Part shown: in pieces, positions 1-11,151 of the stretch
How positions within the stretch are numbered: position 1 is the stretch's first letter
How the letters are laid out: every line of letters starts with the position of its first letter
Assembly: GCF_030867095.1 (NCBI RefSeq)
Contig: NC_081824.1
Location: forward strand, 47,774,882 to 47,838,881
DNA length: 64,000 nt
Source of the DNA: Alligator mississippiensis
Lineage: Eukaryota; Chordata; Crocodylia; Alligatoridae
Reading direction: 5' to 3'
Position numbers and translations under genes: made by a program
Notes under the pieces: model-generated
What the model was told of the DNA's origin: nothing
Databases searched by the model: none
The model's input: only the letters and a program-made list of their open reading frames with translations

Positions 1-343
1 AATTCATAAGGGGAGAGCAACATGAAGTAGGCAACGATCTGTTTACCAGGGCACCCCCTGGAATGACAAGGAACAATGGCCATAAGCTACTAGAGAGAAG
101 GTTTAGGCTGGACATTAGGAGAAAGTTCTTCATGGTCAGGGTTGCCAGAATCTGGAATGGGCTTCCAAGGGAGGTGGTGCTTGCCCCATCCTTGGGGGTC
201 TTCAAGAGGAGACTGGACAGGCACCTGGCTGGGATCACATGACCGCAGGGTTGGTGACCCTTTTCTTGCCTGCCAGGGGCAGGGGGTTGGACTATATGGC
301 CCACTGAGGTCCCTTTCAACTCTATGAATCTATGACATCTCTC
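1..343 (+). mobile_element. CR1 LINE, 3' end fragment
   Basis: The sequence reads like the last ~100 codons plus tail of a CR1 ORF2: remnants of the stretch 'RNNGHKL...RFRLDIRKxFF...VARIWNGLPREVVLAPSLGVFKRRLDRHLAGI' are recognisable across positions 60-240. It ends with the typical CR1 terminator block 'ggggttggactatatggccc...gaggtccctttcaactctatgaatctatga'-like motif at 285-343. The element runs in from the left edge, so its 5' extent is unknown. It is an old, non-functional copy with no host coding content. Confidence 0.85.
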
Positions 344-3300
344 AGCATTAGCTAGCATACTACATGCTGGCTATGGTCCATGCTGTGGGAGACAGGACAA
401 AGGCAGACAGGATAATGTCAGCATAGGGCTTTTTGGAGCTAATCAACAGCTAGTTGGTATTGACCCTCCATTCCTTTCTTGGAAAAAGTTGTTCAAGAAG
501 AGCTTGAACCAATGAGAGAAGCTTTTGTTTTGTTTTATGGGCTGATAAATGCTAGCAACTCCCTGAGTAACTCCCTGCTGTGTAACTCAATGCTTAGTTA
601 TCAACTCCCTGCTGGCTCCCTCACTGGTCAGAGGGCAGGGGAGGGCCCTTCCCTAATCAGAGCATCCTGTTGGTGCCTGGCCATGCCCCTTCCCCTCAGC
701 TCAGCAGTGTGGAAGGGAAGGGAGGCCTGCTCTAGCACTGTGCCCCCCCCGCAACCACCAGCTTCTAGCCTGAGCCACTGCAGGCATGTGCCGGCATTTC
801 TTCAGTCCAGAGGGGACGTCTGTGTGCTTACAAACCAGTCCAGCCTAGCCAGGTTAGACTAACCTACAAAGATTGAATCCATTCAGGAACAGGCTTTTTG
901 AATGTCTGTCCCTAGCCTTACTGTACCACTTAAATCAGTGAGAAACAAGATTGCAGTTCATAATGGAAAATATAGTCCATCCAGGCAGCCTGACCCTCAT
1001 GAGTAGATCTAGGATTTTGAAAAGGGGATTGCAGATGGCGTGATCCATCATCACATAACACATTTTTCTCCAGTTAAAAAAGAACTAGAGGCTTTACTAC
1101 TATATCAGGGTCTTAGAGCTATTTTATTCAGTTTAAGATCAAAGCAAAAACAAATATAACTATTGGAATGTGCATTAATTTACTATATCATATGTTGTGT
1201 ATAAAAACACAATAAACTAAGCAAAATAATCAAAAGCTGCTGTTTCATTAATCCTGTAGTCATTAGAATTAAATTTATATCTATTCTTTAGATTAATAAA
1301 ACAAAATCTGGCCTTTATGGGCATCCTGACAGTGCATCTTAGTGCTTCACTGAAAATTATTTCCATGTCTGAGTCAATGTTCACCTAAGTTCATATTTCT
1401 ATATGTGAGTTAATGTTTTTAGCTAGAGTTAAAAGCAGCCTGCAGAGCTGTGGAAGCTAGGAGCTAGATTACCAGGAACAGCTACAGACAGCAAAATTGC
1501 AGAGGAAAGAATAGCTTGGTTAATGGAACATCAAGGCCATTAAAAAGGAGATAGGGTTAACACCTGTGGAATTAAGTATTTAGAAGTAATTGGGCAGATT
1601 ATAATGAGCAATGAAGTCAAGTGACTCCATCACTGCTTCTTGAATAGAAATGCTGCCACTTTCAAGCAGTTCAGTTTAAATTTTGGATGATTTAGGAATT
1701 AAAGTGGAGGGTGCAATTGCACCACTACATCCCCCTGGATCTACCCCTGCTGGCCCTTAGGGTAAAGAGGGACACGAGCCCCCTGAATGTCAGCTCCTAT
1801 TGAGTATCCTGACCTTTTGCTTAATATCAAGCTGAGTCAAAACAAAGTAGTTTAGCTTAGTTCAACTAACCCAGAAAAAAGCACTCTTCTCCCCCAGTGT
1901 CCACATGAGTGGAAGGGACCTGGGACTTACAACCTGTGTTGTCAAATCTGCATATGTGGTATACTGGAGGGCATGGAGAAGTGAAATATCAAAAGGACAT
2001 TGGCACACTTGAAAGTCACACCTGCACAGGGAGAAACTAAGGCTAAGAATTGCTGCCCACACTATTCTGGGGGTGTTTTACATATTATTCCCATACTATC
2101 CGTTGGTTGATGCTGTGTTTTCCCAAGTTAATATCCCATTTCCTCTCCCTTTAATAAAATGCATCTTTGTTTAAGAGATGCACAGTGCTCCTCAGTAGGA
2201 AAGTAATGCCTTAAAAGTATCTGGGGTGATATTTGATTTTGCCAGATTACTGGGTAGGGTCCTTGATAGCCCTTATTGCTGCTGGCAACACCTGGCAGAA
2301 GTGTTACAGTAACAACCTGTTAATCATGAGTTCATTGAAATAATAACATGTCCTGATTTTGTTCAAATGTCTCCCAGAGCTAAGACCTAGAAGCCTCACA
2401 AGGCTCAGTGAGAACCAGCCACAAAGAACACAGGTGACTGGGTCATGCAATGACTTGGGATCCATGGCAGTCCCGTGTTCTCAAAATGTGTCTCATGATA
2501 GCAGTGACAGCCTCTCAACTGTGTTAGAGCCTCTGAATAAATAAATCTATTTGCTAGACATTGTTTCTAGGAACACAAAGACTATAAAAGTGACAGATAA
2601 AGGGAACAAATGAACTTTTCTAAATCTCATGAGCCTGATGTTCTTAGCTGAAGAGGAATTAATTCCTAGTTAAAGCCCCTCTGTTTAAACCCTTCTTTAC
2701 CCATCCCTTAATTAATGGCCTATACTTACACCTCAAGCTAAATATAGCTCTCTCTGGTGCCAGTTGGTACTTCTTTCAGATTGGCCAGGACTGGTTAATA
2801 ACAGTCCGACTCCAGAGTATTTGCATAGGATTCATCACACTTATAAGTACAGTGAATAGCATGGATGTTTTATACTTGACAGATAAGGCAGGAAGCAGAG
2901 AAGCAGACCAGCCAGGGAGCCTTGGCAGGAAGTAGAAAGCAGATCAACAGACTGGGCAGGGGAAGAGGATCTGAGTGGCATTTGGAGAAGATACAGGTCA
3001 AATTTGTGTCATGCCTGCCAAGAAGATTGTCCTCTACTGTGCTAGATCACCAAGGGAAGGTGACTGTTTTGCAGAAGTTCCAGAAATATACCTGTCCCCT
3101 ACAAACTAACTTTTAAGGAACTTAATTTTGCAGAGCCAAGAACAATTCCAAAATCAGAAAATGCCAGAATACACATTGCCTGTACAAACTTAATTTATCT
3201 CCCTTCTCTACATGTCTACAGTCTCTTTGCCCTGCTATTTCCAGTTCCACCCATTGTAGCAAAACTCCCCGTTTTTTTTCTTTTAAAATGCATTCCCTCC

Positions 3301-3500
3301 CCATCCCCAACCATTTCTGACTTTTTCTTTCCCTCTCTATTCTCTATAGATAAGTATAAGTGAGCTAAGACACAGGATAAGCTTCAGCATTTTATTTTGG
3401 TAGCAAGTTGTATCTGTTTTGTTTTTTCTCCTCCTTTATATTGTATAATTATTATGTTTATATTGATTTTTACTGTTTTACTGGTACTATATGATTTAGG
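344..3500. other. Intergenic DNA, no gene recognised
   Basis: AT-rich unique-looking sequence. The short open frames here (61-127 codons) have no recognisable domain, no splice context and no homologue that I know. The patch at 600-800 is GC-richer and C-tract bearing. I see no clear repeat boundary. Confidence 0.6.
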
Positions 3501-3529
3501 CCTACATATGTAAGTTAGTATAAATCATG

Positions 3530-4158
3530 TCAAGTTCCCATTTTGTTTGTCAAGTCTCCATCCTGCCCCCAGGCCCAGTTGTGTAACCCATGACTCACAC
3601 CTACCCCACCTATGTAACTTTGTTCCTGAATGAATGGGGATGAATGTGGGTGCTAGAGAAACAATGGCAGTAGGTCTAAAAATAGCTCCCTCTGAATGAC
3701 TGAACCATCAACACCAATACCTGGACCAATGACCCAGCCCTTGGAACCACCCTCAGCATTCAAGACACAAAAGATGAGGCAACCCACCATTGTGCCAGGC
3801 TGCACATGCTCAGTAAGAACACCTGGAGCCCTCTGGGACAGGACTGACACTGCCTGGCCAGGCCCTCCCCATAGGAGATCAGAGGTAGTCTGCCCCATAA
3901 AAAGGGGTAGTGAAGACTGACTCCTTGGGATGCCCTCTCCATCTGGAGCAGCACCATGCCACACCACCTATCCACCCAGAGGCCCTGCCGGCGACCCCCC
4001 TCTGGACAACACTTACTGGACAAGGACCCCTTTCCAGCCTGGATAGATAGCTATCACCCCCACCCCCTCTTCAACCAAGGACTTGGACTTGGCTTCTCTT
4101 CCCTACCTGGACTCCAGCCCTTCCACTGAGTCTCTTTCTTCTGCTGCCATTGTGAGTG

Positions 4159-4198
<40 letters not shown>

Positions 4199-4600
4199 AA
4201 TAACTTCATGGGGCTGCGTAGCGTGTTGTCTGTTTAATAAAACTGTTATTTGGACCCCTAAGTTGGGTTTTGCTTTACTGTGGTTTGGCCCTGCTCCAAT
4301 CTCTGCTCCTCACCCCTCTAACTTCTGTCTCATTTCTCCCTCTCCTGCTTCTGGCTCACTGCCACCTCCAGCACCTGTCCTGAGCTCCTCTCTGCCTCCA
4401 AACCCCCTCTTTCTTTGCCACTGTCTTATCCCCACTGCCTTTTCCTTTTCCCCTGAGCAACCGGGTTTCTGCCTCAGTTTCTTTCCTGGCTGTCTCCTTG
4501 CCACCGGGATTTTTTTTTCTTTTTTCTTTTTTTTCTTTCCTTTGCACCAGTGACCTCAAGTAACCCTGGGGCCCCTTGATCTTAAGTAAACCCAAGCCTT
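3530..4600 (+). mobile_element. LTR-like retroviral fossil (probable solo LTR)
   Basis: The layout resembles an endogenous retrovirus LTR. A C-rich U3-like segment (3540-3890) is followed by a TATA-like ATAAAAA at 3897-3903, an R-like segment with a (TG)n tract (4163-4193), a poly(A) signal AATAAA at 4236-4241 and a pyrimidine-rich U5-like segment. No gag, pol or env reading frame is adjacent, so it would be a solo LTR. The ends and a target duplication could not be fixed by eye, and both limits are approximate. It is old and non-coding. A pyrimidine-rich unique region with chance signals is the alternative. Confidence 0.4.
4163..4193. repeat. (TG)n microsatellite
   Basis: An uninterrupted TG dinucleotide run inside the LTR-like segment. 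Confidence 0.95.
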
Positions 4601-4724
4601 AGTTCCTCAGTTAGCTTCTCTCTGGTCTTCCGGTTCTAAACCTGGTTCTGGTAACTTTCACTCCCTACACTTTAATTTTCTCTCTCTTATCTTAACCTTC
4701 CCCCAAGTATCTCAGGTACCCCAA

Positions 4725-4970
4725 GCACACACACACACACACTGTACCATCCATGTTAGGAACTTACCTGTGTGTATGTGTAGGTGGGTTGTATGTGTGT
4801 GAACTGATGAGTGTGTATGTGTCTATGTGTTTTAGTGTGTAGTGTGTATGTGCTTGAATTGATGATGGGTATGCATGTGCCTCAGCTGGTTTGGATGTGT
4901 ATGTGCCTGAGCTGGTAGTGTGTGTGTGTGCGCATGCGCACGTGCACCGAATTGATTTGTGTGTTTGTAT
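4725..4970. repeat. CA/TG-rich low-complexity tract
   Basis: A short (CA)n run (about 4725-4742) is followed by a decayed TG-rich tract with repeated 'gtgtgtatgtg' variants, and then the alternating purine-pyrimidine stretch near 4920-4945. The alternating sequence could adopt Z-DNA; this is inference only. The 144-codon frame on the - strand across it is a low-complexity artefact (HTHTH repeats). Confidence 0.85.
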
Positions 4971-4974
4971 ATGT

Positions 4975-6635
4975 GCAATTGTGTCACACTCTCCTGTCTA
5001 ACAGTGCAATACTGAGATCCTGAGAGTTGGCCTGACCTCACAAGGCAACCACCATCATAATTGGGTCCACCTGATCTGTCATTCTTCTTACCATCTGGCT
5101 TCTGCCTGCAGCCCCTGCTTTTTGACAGTTCCTTTGGTTCCCAATCTGACTCACTGGCCTCCTTGTCCAATTTCAGTGGGTATGGACAGATGTTCCATTC
5201 CAGCTGTGTACATTTCTGGGTTGATCCAGATTTGTTCAGTGGCTGGAGGGGGGGCATTGACATCACTGCCTGAATAGTTCAGGGACTCTCCTAGAGTGTT
5301 CAAGTAATAGCAAAAGGGTCCCCACAGGGTCTCTGGCAGCTCACCACTGGGTAGGCAGTCAGGGAGCCAGTGCTCTCCCTTGCTCTCTTCCCTTTGGAAG
5401 GGGGAGGGAGAGCAGATGTCTGCAGGATACTGGGGATGTTGCACTATCCACCGAAGTGTACAGCTGTTTCAACCTGGCACTCGTGAAGAGAGTTCTTCCT
5501 GGTTAAAAATGCTCTCATTTTTTCATAGAAGAGCCAGTTTTCTTCTGTGAAAACCCCTTTGAATGACTGTACACTAGCTTTTTATGTTGTGAAAAAGGCA
5601 CTTCTCCCGGTGTAAATATAATGGCTTTCCATAGCCAGTATTTCCTCACTTAATCCCTTGTCCCTGTCTCTTTGCCAACCAGTGCCACTTATCTCACAAC
5701 ACACTGGCTCACCACTAGATCTGTCCTACTTCTTTCTTCCCCACTTCATTATTTCCCGAATTCTTACCCTTTCCTCCTACTCTGACCTTAGTCCCCCATC
5801 ATGCATTGGCTTCCAAGCCACACCCCTCTCTAGTTTTCTTACTCTGTTCTTGTTTTGCCCTAGTTAGTTTTTTTGATCTAATGTTTCTCGCTCCCTTCCT
5901 CCTACCTCTTGTCTCTACACTCAGATCAGGAGGCAACAGAGAAAACTGGACAAACAGTTTCACTCTTTATGGTTTTGCTGCCTGGTACCAGCATAGTCTG
6001 AAGCAGTCTAAAACAGCTATTGTAGAAAAGTCCTACACAGCCCTCAGCTGAAGCATTACCCAGTGTGGTCATAACTTCCCAAGGTTTTAGTTACTAAAAA
6101 AATCCAAAAAAAAACTACTGAGTTTTTGTATGTAGGCTTGTAGCTTGCCAGACCAGAATTATTTTGAAGGGACCTGACGCAAAGATGATCCGTATCCCAA
6201 ATTATAGGCCCTTGATCCAAAACATTGAAATATCACAGCAGTTCAAAGAAAAGATGACCAGAATTGTTTAGCATTGTTAAAACAATGTTTTTTCCCCCAA
6301 CCTCCAGAGTTGGACACCCAGAAAGAAAAATTCTAGTTGGAACAGTTAACATATTTGGCAAAGTTACAAACTACTGAAAACAGCGGCTTATAATAGGAAG
6401 TTGGGCAAGCATAACAATAGACAGCACTACCAGCCCTATCTCTACTTCCTCTTTTATTTCAATTACGGAGGTATCCAGCACTTCTCGGACAAGATTCCAG
6501 AGTTAGTATACGAAAGGACCTCTGCCTCCATTTTTCTTGTTTCTAAATTACCCATTGTTCTTAAACCTGGAACCTTTTCTTTCCTAGCTTTAAGGAAAAT
6601 GTCATTTCAACCTCTCTTTGTATGACTTGCCTTCC
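4975..6635. other. Intergenic DNA, no gene recognised
   Basis: No domain-bearing frame, RNA gene or clear repeat edge is seen. Pyrimidine-rich patches around 5650-5900 give spurious hydrophobic open frames. Confidence 0.6.
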
Positions 6636-8300
6636 AAGCCCTTTATCATTTTTGTCACACACTTATGGGCCCTTTCTAACTTCTCTGTGTCTTTTTTTAA
6701 ATATGGAGCCCAAAACTGCTCCCAATACTCTAGATGAGGCCTAACCAGTGCCAACTAAAGAAACATTACCACCTCCTGTGCCTTGCACGTAGTGTTCCTA
6801 TTGATGCAGACCATTCATTTTTTGTACAGCTTTTCTGTGGCTATTAAGCCAGTTTTCTACCCACCTTGTAGTAGCTTTGTCTATACCACATTTCTCCAAT
6901 TTTTTAATGAAAATATCATGTGGGACTTTCTCAAAAGACTTGATGAAATCTAGATGCACTAAGTCCACGGTATTCCCTCCAACCCCCTAACTAGTTATCT
7001 TGTGGAAAAAAGAAACCACATTTGTTTGCCATGATTTGTTCATAGTAAATCCATGCTGGTTGCTCATAATCAGTCTTTCTTTCTCTTATGATATGCTCCC
7101 GTAACTTCTTGGGTATCAGGGTGAGGCTACCCAGTCCTCAGTTCTTCAGATCCTCCTTTTTGCCTTTTTTAAGAGAGAGGCACTGTGTTTTAAAAGTGGT
7201 ACTATATTTTACAATCCTCTAGTGCAGTGTTTCTCAGCCCATGGGTCAGAACCCAAAAGTGGGTTGTAAGAATATCTGAAAGGGTCATAAACAAAAAAAA
7301 GTTCAACGTTAAAAATGGTCTCTCCTTTAAAGAAGAAAGAAGTGGGAAACCAAGGCTTTTCCCTTGCAGGCTGGCCGAGTTGCAGCCTGAAAGGGGCTGC
7401 TTGCTTCCCCCTTTCCCCCCACGCACCCCAGACGCTGGGGGGGCTGGGGCCTGCGGGCAGCGGGTCAGGAGTGAGGGGCACTGCACCGGGCCTGCCCACT
7501 GATGTTTACAAATGGGTCCTGGTACAAAAAGGTTTGAGAACCACTGCTCTAGTGCCCTGTCTGTCTCCCACAGTCTTGTATGTATATTGCTGTCAAGGGC
7601 TCAAAGATCTCTGCTAGTTCCTTCCATGCCCTTGGATGAAGTTCATCAGCCCTGTTGACTTGAACTGATTCTGGTCCATCAAAAGTTCCCTGTTTATTTT
7701 ATCATCTTATCTCACATCTTGTCCCCTTCCTCATCCAAATAATCCTCATTACCTATCTGGTCCCAACTTTTTTGTGAAGACTGAAACAAAAGTAGCTGCT
7801 AAGCAGCTCTGCCTTCTGTGTATCTTCTGTTAAGAGATTGCCCTGCCTATTAACCAGTGGACCCACAGCTTCGTTGGTCCTTTCTTTTCTGGCCAACATA
7901 TTTATAGAACTTCTTCTTGTTGTCTCTAACCTCCCTCACCAGGAGAAACGTTGCCTTCCTGTTTGGTCCCTGAAAGTTCTTGCTATTTCCAGGCATGCCT
8001 CTTTGGTGACCTGCCCATATTTTCCACTGTCTGTGTGCTTTTTTTTTTTGAGGCATCTTAGAAGAACTTCATGCAGCCACATTGATCTCTTGTCATTCTT
8101 CTTGTGTTTCCATCATGTTAGAATAGTTTATTATTGGGCTTCCAATACTATGTCCTTTAGAAGCTTCCAACCAATGTTTATATTGGTCTGCAGCATTGCA
8201 GCACATTGGGGTATACTTGTCCTGAGGGAGAGAAATAGAAAAACCTTGCTCACCAGGTGAGATTTTCCAAGCTGGCCCATCTCTAGTATTTATTGCCATC
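6636..8300 (-). mobile_element. Old CR1 LINE, interrupted by a hAT insertion
   Basis: Read on the - strand this is a decayed CR1 ORF2. Plus-strand hallmarks are 'gagcccaaaactgctcccaatactctagatgaggcctaacc' (6708-6750), the block for 'tgggactttctcaaaagacttgatgaaatc' (6920-6955), and farther 5' the blocks around 7630-7700 and 7855-8050. Numerous stops and frameshifts mean no frame survives. The element is split at 7217/7554 by a hAT transposon whose two 8-bp target copies are CR1 sequence, so CR1 is the older of the two. The right limit is approximate. Confidence 0.75.
7225..7546 (+). mobile_element. Non-autonomous hAT DNA transposon (322 bp)
   Basis: The terminal inverted repeats are CAGTGTTTCTCAGCCC at the left and CAGTGGTTCTCAAACC (reverse complement of the right end), 13 of 16 identical. 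They are flanked by a perfect 8-bp target duplication CTCTAGTG at 7217-7224 and 7547-7554. CAGTG-type ends plus an 8-bp duplication define the hAT superfamily. The interior is GC-richer and encodes no transposase, so it must have been moved by a partner element. It sits inside an older CR1. Confidence 0.88.
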
Positions 8301-8835
8301 TAGCGGTGAGCTAGAAAATATCAGTTGAATTACATTTCCACAAAACTCCACAAATAATATGAAAAGGAAACTAGGGGTGAAAATTTTGTCCTCACTCTTC
8401 AAGTTTTAGAGAGACTACTCGGGTCTGCACTGTCTTCATACATCTTTTTCAGTCCCTGATTGAAATGAGGGCAACTTCTGAGAGACCCTTTCAAGTGAAA
8501 GTGGTGTTACTCGCATAAAATGGGATTTGTTGTGCTTGGTTGAATGGAGATAGAGTGAAAAATTCTCAGGCTGTGATCCACACTCCCACTTACAAAGATA
8601 GAACTTGTACCCCCAAAAATTATATTTTGAAAACCTTCATGTGAATTATAGGTGCAAGTTTTAGTGGTGACACATGTAGCTAACTGTTTTGTGCCTGTGA
8701 TTACACAGATAGATCACATAGATCACCTGTGCCTACAACCCAGGTCTGGTGCATGATAGGTATGGATTTTGTGCATCTAAACTGTATACAAATTGGGATG
8801 CAAAAAAAGAGTTGATCTTTAAAAGTGAATTTAAG
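8301..8835. other. Intergenic DNA, no gene recognised
   Basis: AT-rich sequence between two CR1 copies with nothing recognisable. Confidence 0.6.
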
Positions 8836-8837
8836 TC

Positions 8838-9945
8838 ATCGGGGTCTGACTAAATTTTGGAGGAGTTAGCAGAAGAAACCTTGGAGGTAATGGTAATATT
8901 TGCAAAATCAGGAGAGGGCAAATGTAGTGCCCCTCTTGGGAAGTTACAGAAGGGAGTTGCAGACTGGTCAGCCTGATTTCAATACCTGGGAAGTTACTAC
9001 AGTATAACTACAGTTATAATACAGTCAATTTGTAATTGTCTAAAGCAACCAAGAGCACTCGCCAGTAGCTTACCATGATCTGTTAAGAATAAATCATGCC
9101 TAGCAATTAGATTTCCTTCTTTAACAGGGTAATTGACTTAGTACATAAGAGGAAGCAGTGGACAAAATATATCTGGACTTTAGTAAGGCTTTTGATATAG
9201 TTCCACTTGTCATTGTAATAAATAAGCTGGAGAAATGTGAAAACTGCCACTACGTAGATACACAATTGGTTGAATACCTGCAAGCAAAAAGTAACTATAA
9301 ATGGATAAATGTCAGACTGGAAAAAAGCCTCTAGTGGGATTCAAAAGAGGTTCGTTCAGTCAGGTCCAGTCTGCTGCTTACCTTTTTGTCAATGATTTGG
9401 ATGCAGCAGTAGGGAAGTCTACTGTTCAGATTTACTGGCAACAGAAAAAAAATGGAAGCAACTGTAAACACTTTGGAGGATGGATTAAAATTCAAGGAGA
9501 TCTTGATAAACTGGAGAATTGGGATATAGGCAAAAAATGAAATTCAAAATAGAGAAAAAAAATTATAAATACAAATGTGGGATAACTGGCTTAGCTGTAC
9601 CATTGTCAAGAAGGATTTTTGAGTTACGATGCATCACAAACAGCAAGAGTCAGCAATTTAATACTGTCATAAGAAAAGCAAATATAATTTTAGGGTACAA
9701 TAATAAAAACTTTGCATGAAGGTGACAGCACCATTCTACCTAGTGCTGGTTAGGCCTTAGCTGGAGTACTGTGTGGAATAAAAGTCAAATGAAGAAAGAC
9801 TAAAATAACTGGATACAAGGGAAACAGATATAGGCATCTGTCTGGGATGGCATAGGGTATGAAAACCCTACATTTGTGTTGGGAATTGGGCTAGATGGTG
9901 CTTGAGGTTCCTTCCAATCCTATGATTGTATGAAAATGCATCAAC
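8838..9945 (+). mobile_element. Old CR1 LINE (RT region to 3' end)
   Basis: The element begins with the CR1 block 'gagggcaaatgtagtgcccctcttggg' (8913-8940), followed by 'cagcctgatttcaatacctgggaag'. The RT motif remnant 'DFSKAFDIV' is read near 9176-9205. The '(P)QGSVLGPVLFNIFVNDLDAAVG' block is degraded at 9340-9420. The 3' end 'ggttccttccaatcctatgatt' is near 9906-9930. Frames are broken many times, so it is an ancient copy. Confidence 0.75.
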
Positions 9946-11125
9946 AATCCTAGGAACCCAGGATTTCCAACATGAGTGTCTTCATTGGATTACAGAGTCA
10001 TGGCAGATAAGTGGTGCTATAATAGTAACTACAGGTACAGTAGGAAGTAGTCATACCCTTGAAGGAATCCCTACTGCGTGATTGTATGATTCTGTGATTT
10101 TATAATCTTTAGTTTTTCCAAATGGTTAATAACTTACATTCATACTGTTGGCACATACAACTACATTAGTGTATAATCAGTTTGTCAAGGCTGAGGTAGG
10201 TGTGAGGGAGCTTATAAGTTATAATAGTTATAATAGTGGTATTACTAAACAAAAACTAGAGATACAATGGCTTTATGGTGCCACAAGGAAAGAGAATCTT
10301 ATAGAAATCCTGTGCTTCTGGCTCATTTTGGAGAGCTAAAATTTCATGAGGGATTTGCCAAAAGAGAGACATAAGACATTACTGAAATATATATGGAAAC
10401 AGCTTTGAGTCTCATTTGCTGTTGCTTTCAGAGGAAAGTGACACAATAATGAGTCTTAATGCACTATATTTTATTTAGGAACTCTGCGTAATGCACAATG
10501 GGATCATTTCAGCGTTTGAAGTACTTTGCCCTGATAATAAATCACGAGATTTCTCTAGTGTGTGTTTTGCTGGGGTCAGCTTGTTAAAACCTGAAATGGA
10601 TTGGTAGGAGCTGAAAGAGTATAAAGAAGCTGCAGCCACAATGTTGTTTACTGATTGATTTCATAAATCAAAATAAGTATATCCTGTGAGCTGGGTGATT
10701 TTTACTTACTGCTTCTCAGCACAGGGCTATTCAGTTGGACTTACCTTCTTAAATGTTAAATTTGCATGCCTGAGGCCTAACAGCTAGATATTCTTCTTCT
10801 GAGGCACCCTGTTTTCTAGGGCCATTGTGACTTTCCATGGACTTCAGTTCCTATATTCTTTCTCTCTGAAACTTAAAGCATTTTGCAGACATTGATAAAT
10901 TGAGCCTTACTATGACTTGAGTGATAGGGGGGTTATATTGTTCCTATTCTGCACTACGGGAAAGCTGCTGCCCATTGCCAAAGTTACTTAGGGAGGCTAG
11001 AGAAATATAAGCTGACCTTCTAGGCTCTAAATCAAAACTCCTTTTCATCCCAGAAGCACTGAATGCAGCCCCATACCTTAACCTTCAAGCTTAGCTATAT
11101 CTGTTTTCTGTTCTTGCCACACAAG
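9946..11125. other. Intergenic DNA, no gene recognised
   Basis: AT-rich unique-looking sequence without a domain-bearing frame or clear repeat. Confidence 0.6.
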
Positions 11126-11127
11126 AA

Positions 11128-11151
11128 AGACAGACAGACAGACAGACAGAC
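11128..11151. repeat. (GACA)n microsatellite at the LINE 3' end
   Basis: About six GACA units abut the 3' end of the Tx1-like LINE. On the element's sense strand this is (GTCT)n, immediately downstream of its poly(A)-signal-bearing 3' UTR. Confidence 0.9.

Noticed and set aside
4083-4553. 156-codon + frame
   Set aside because: It spans a (TG)n run and polypyrimidine tracts (Val/Cys and Phe/Pro/Ser runs). It is a low-complexity artefact within the LTR-like segment.
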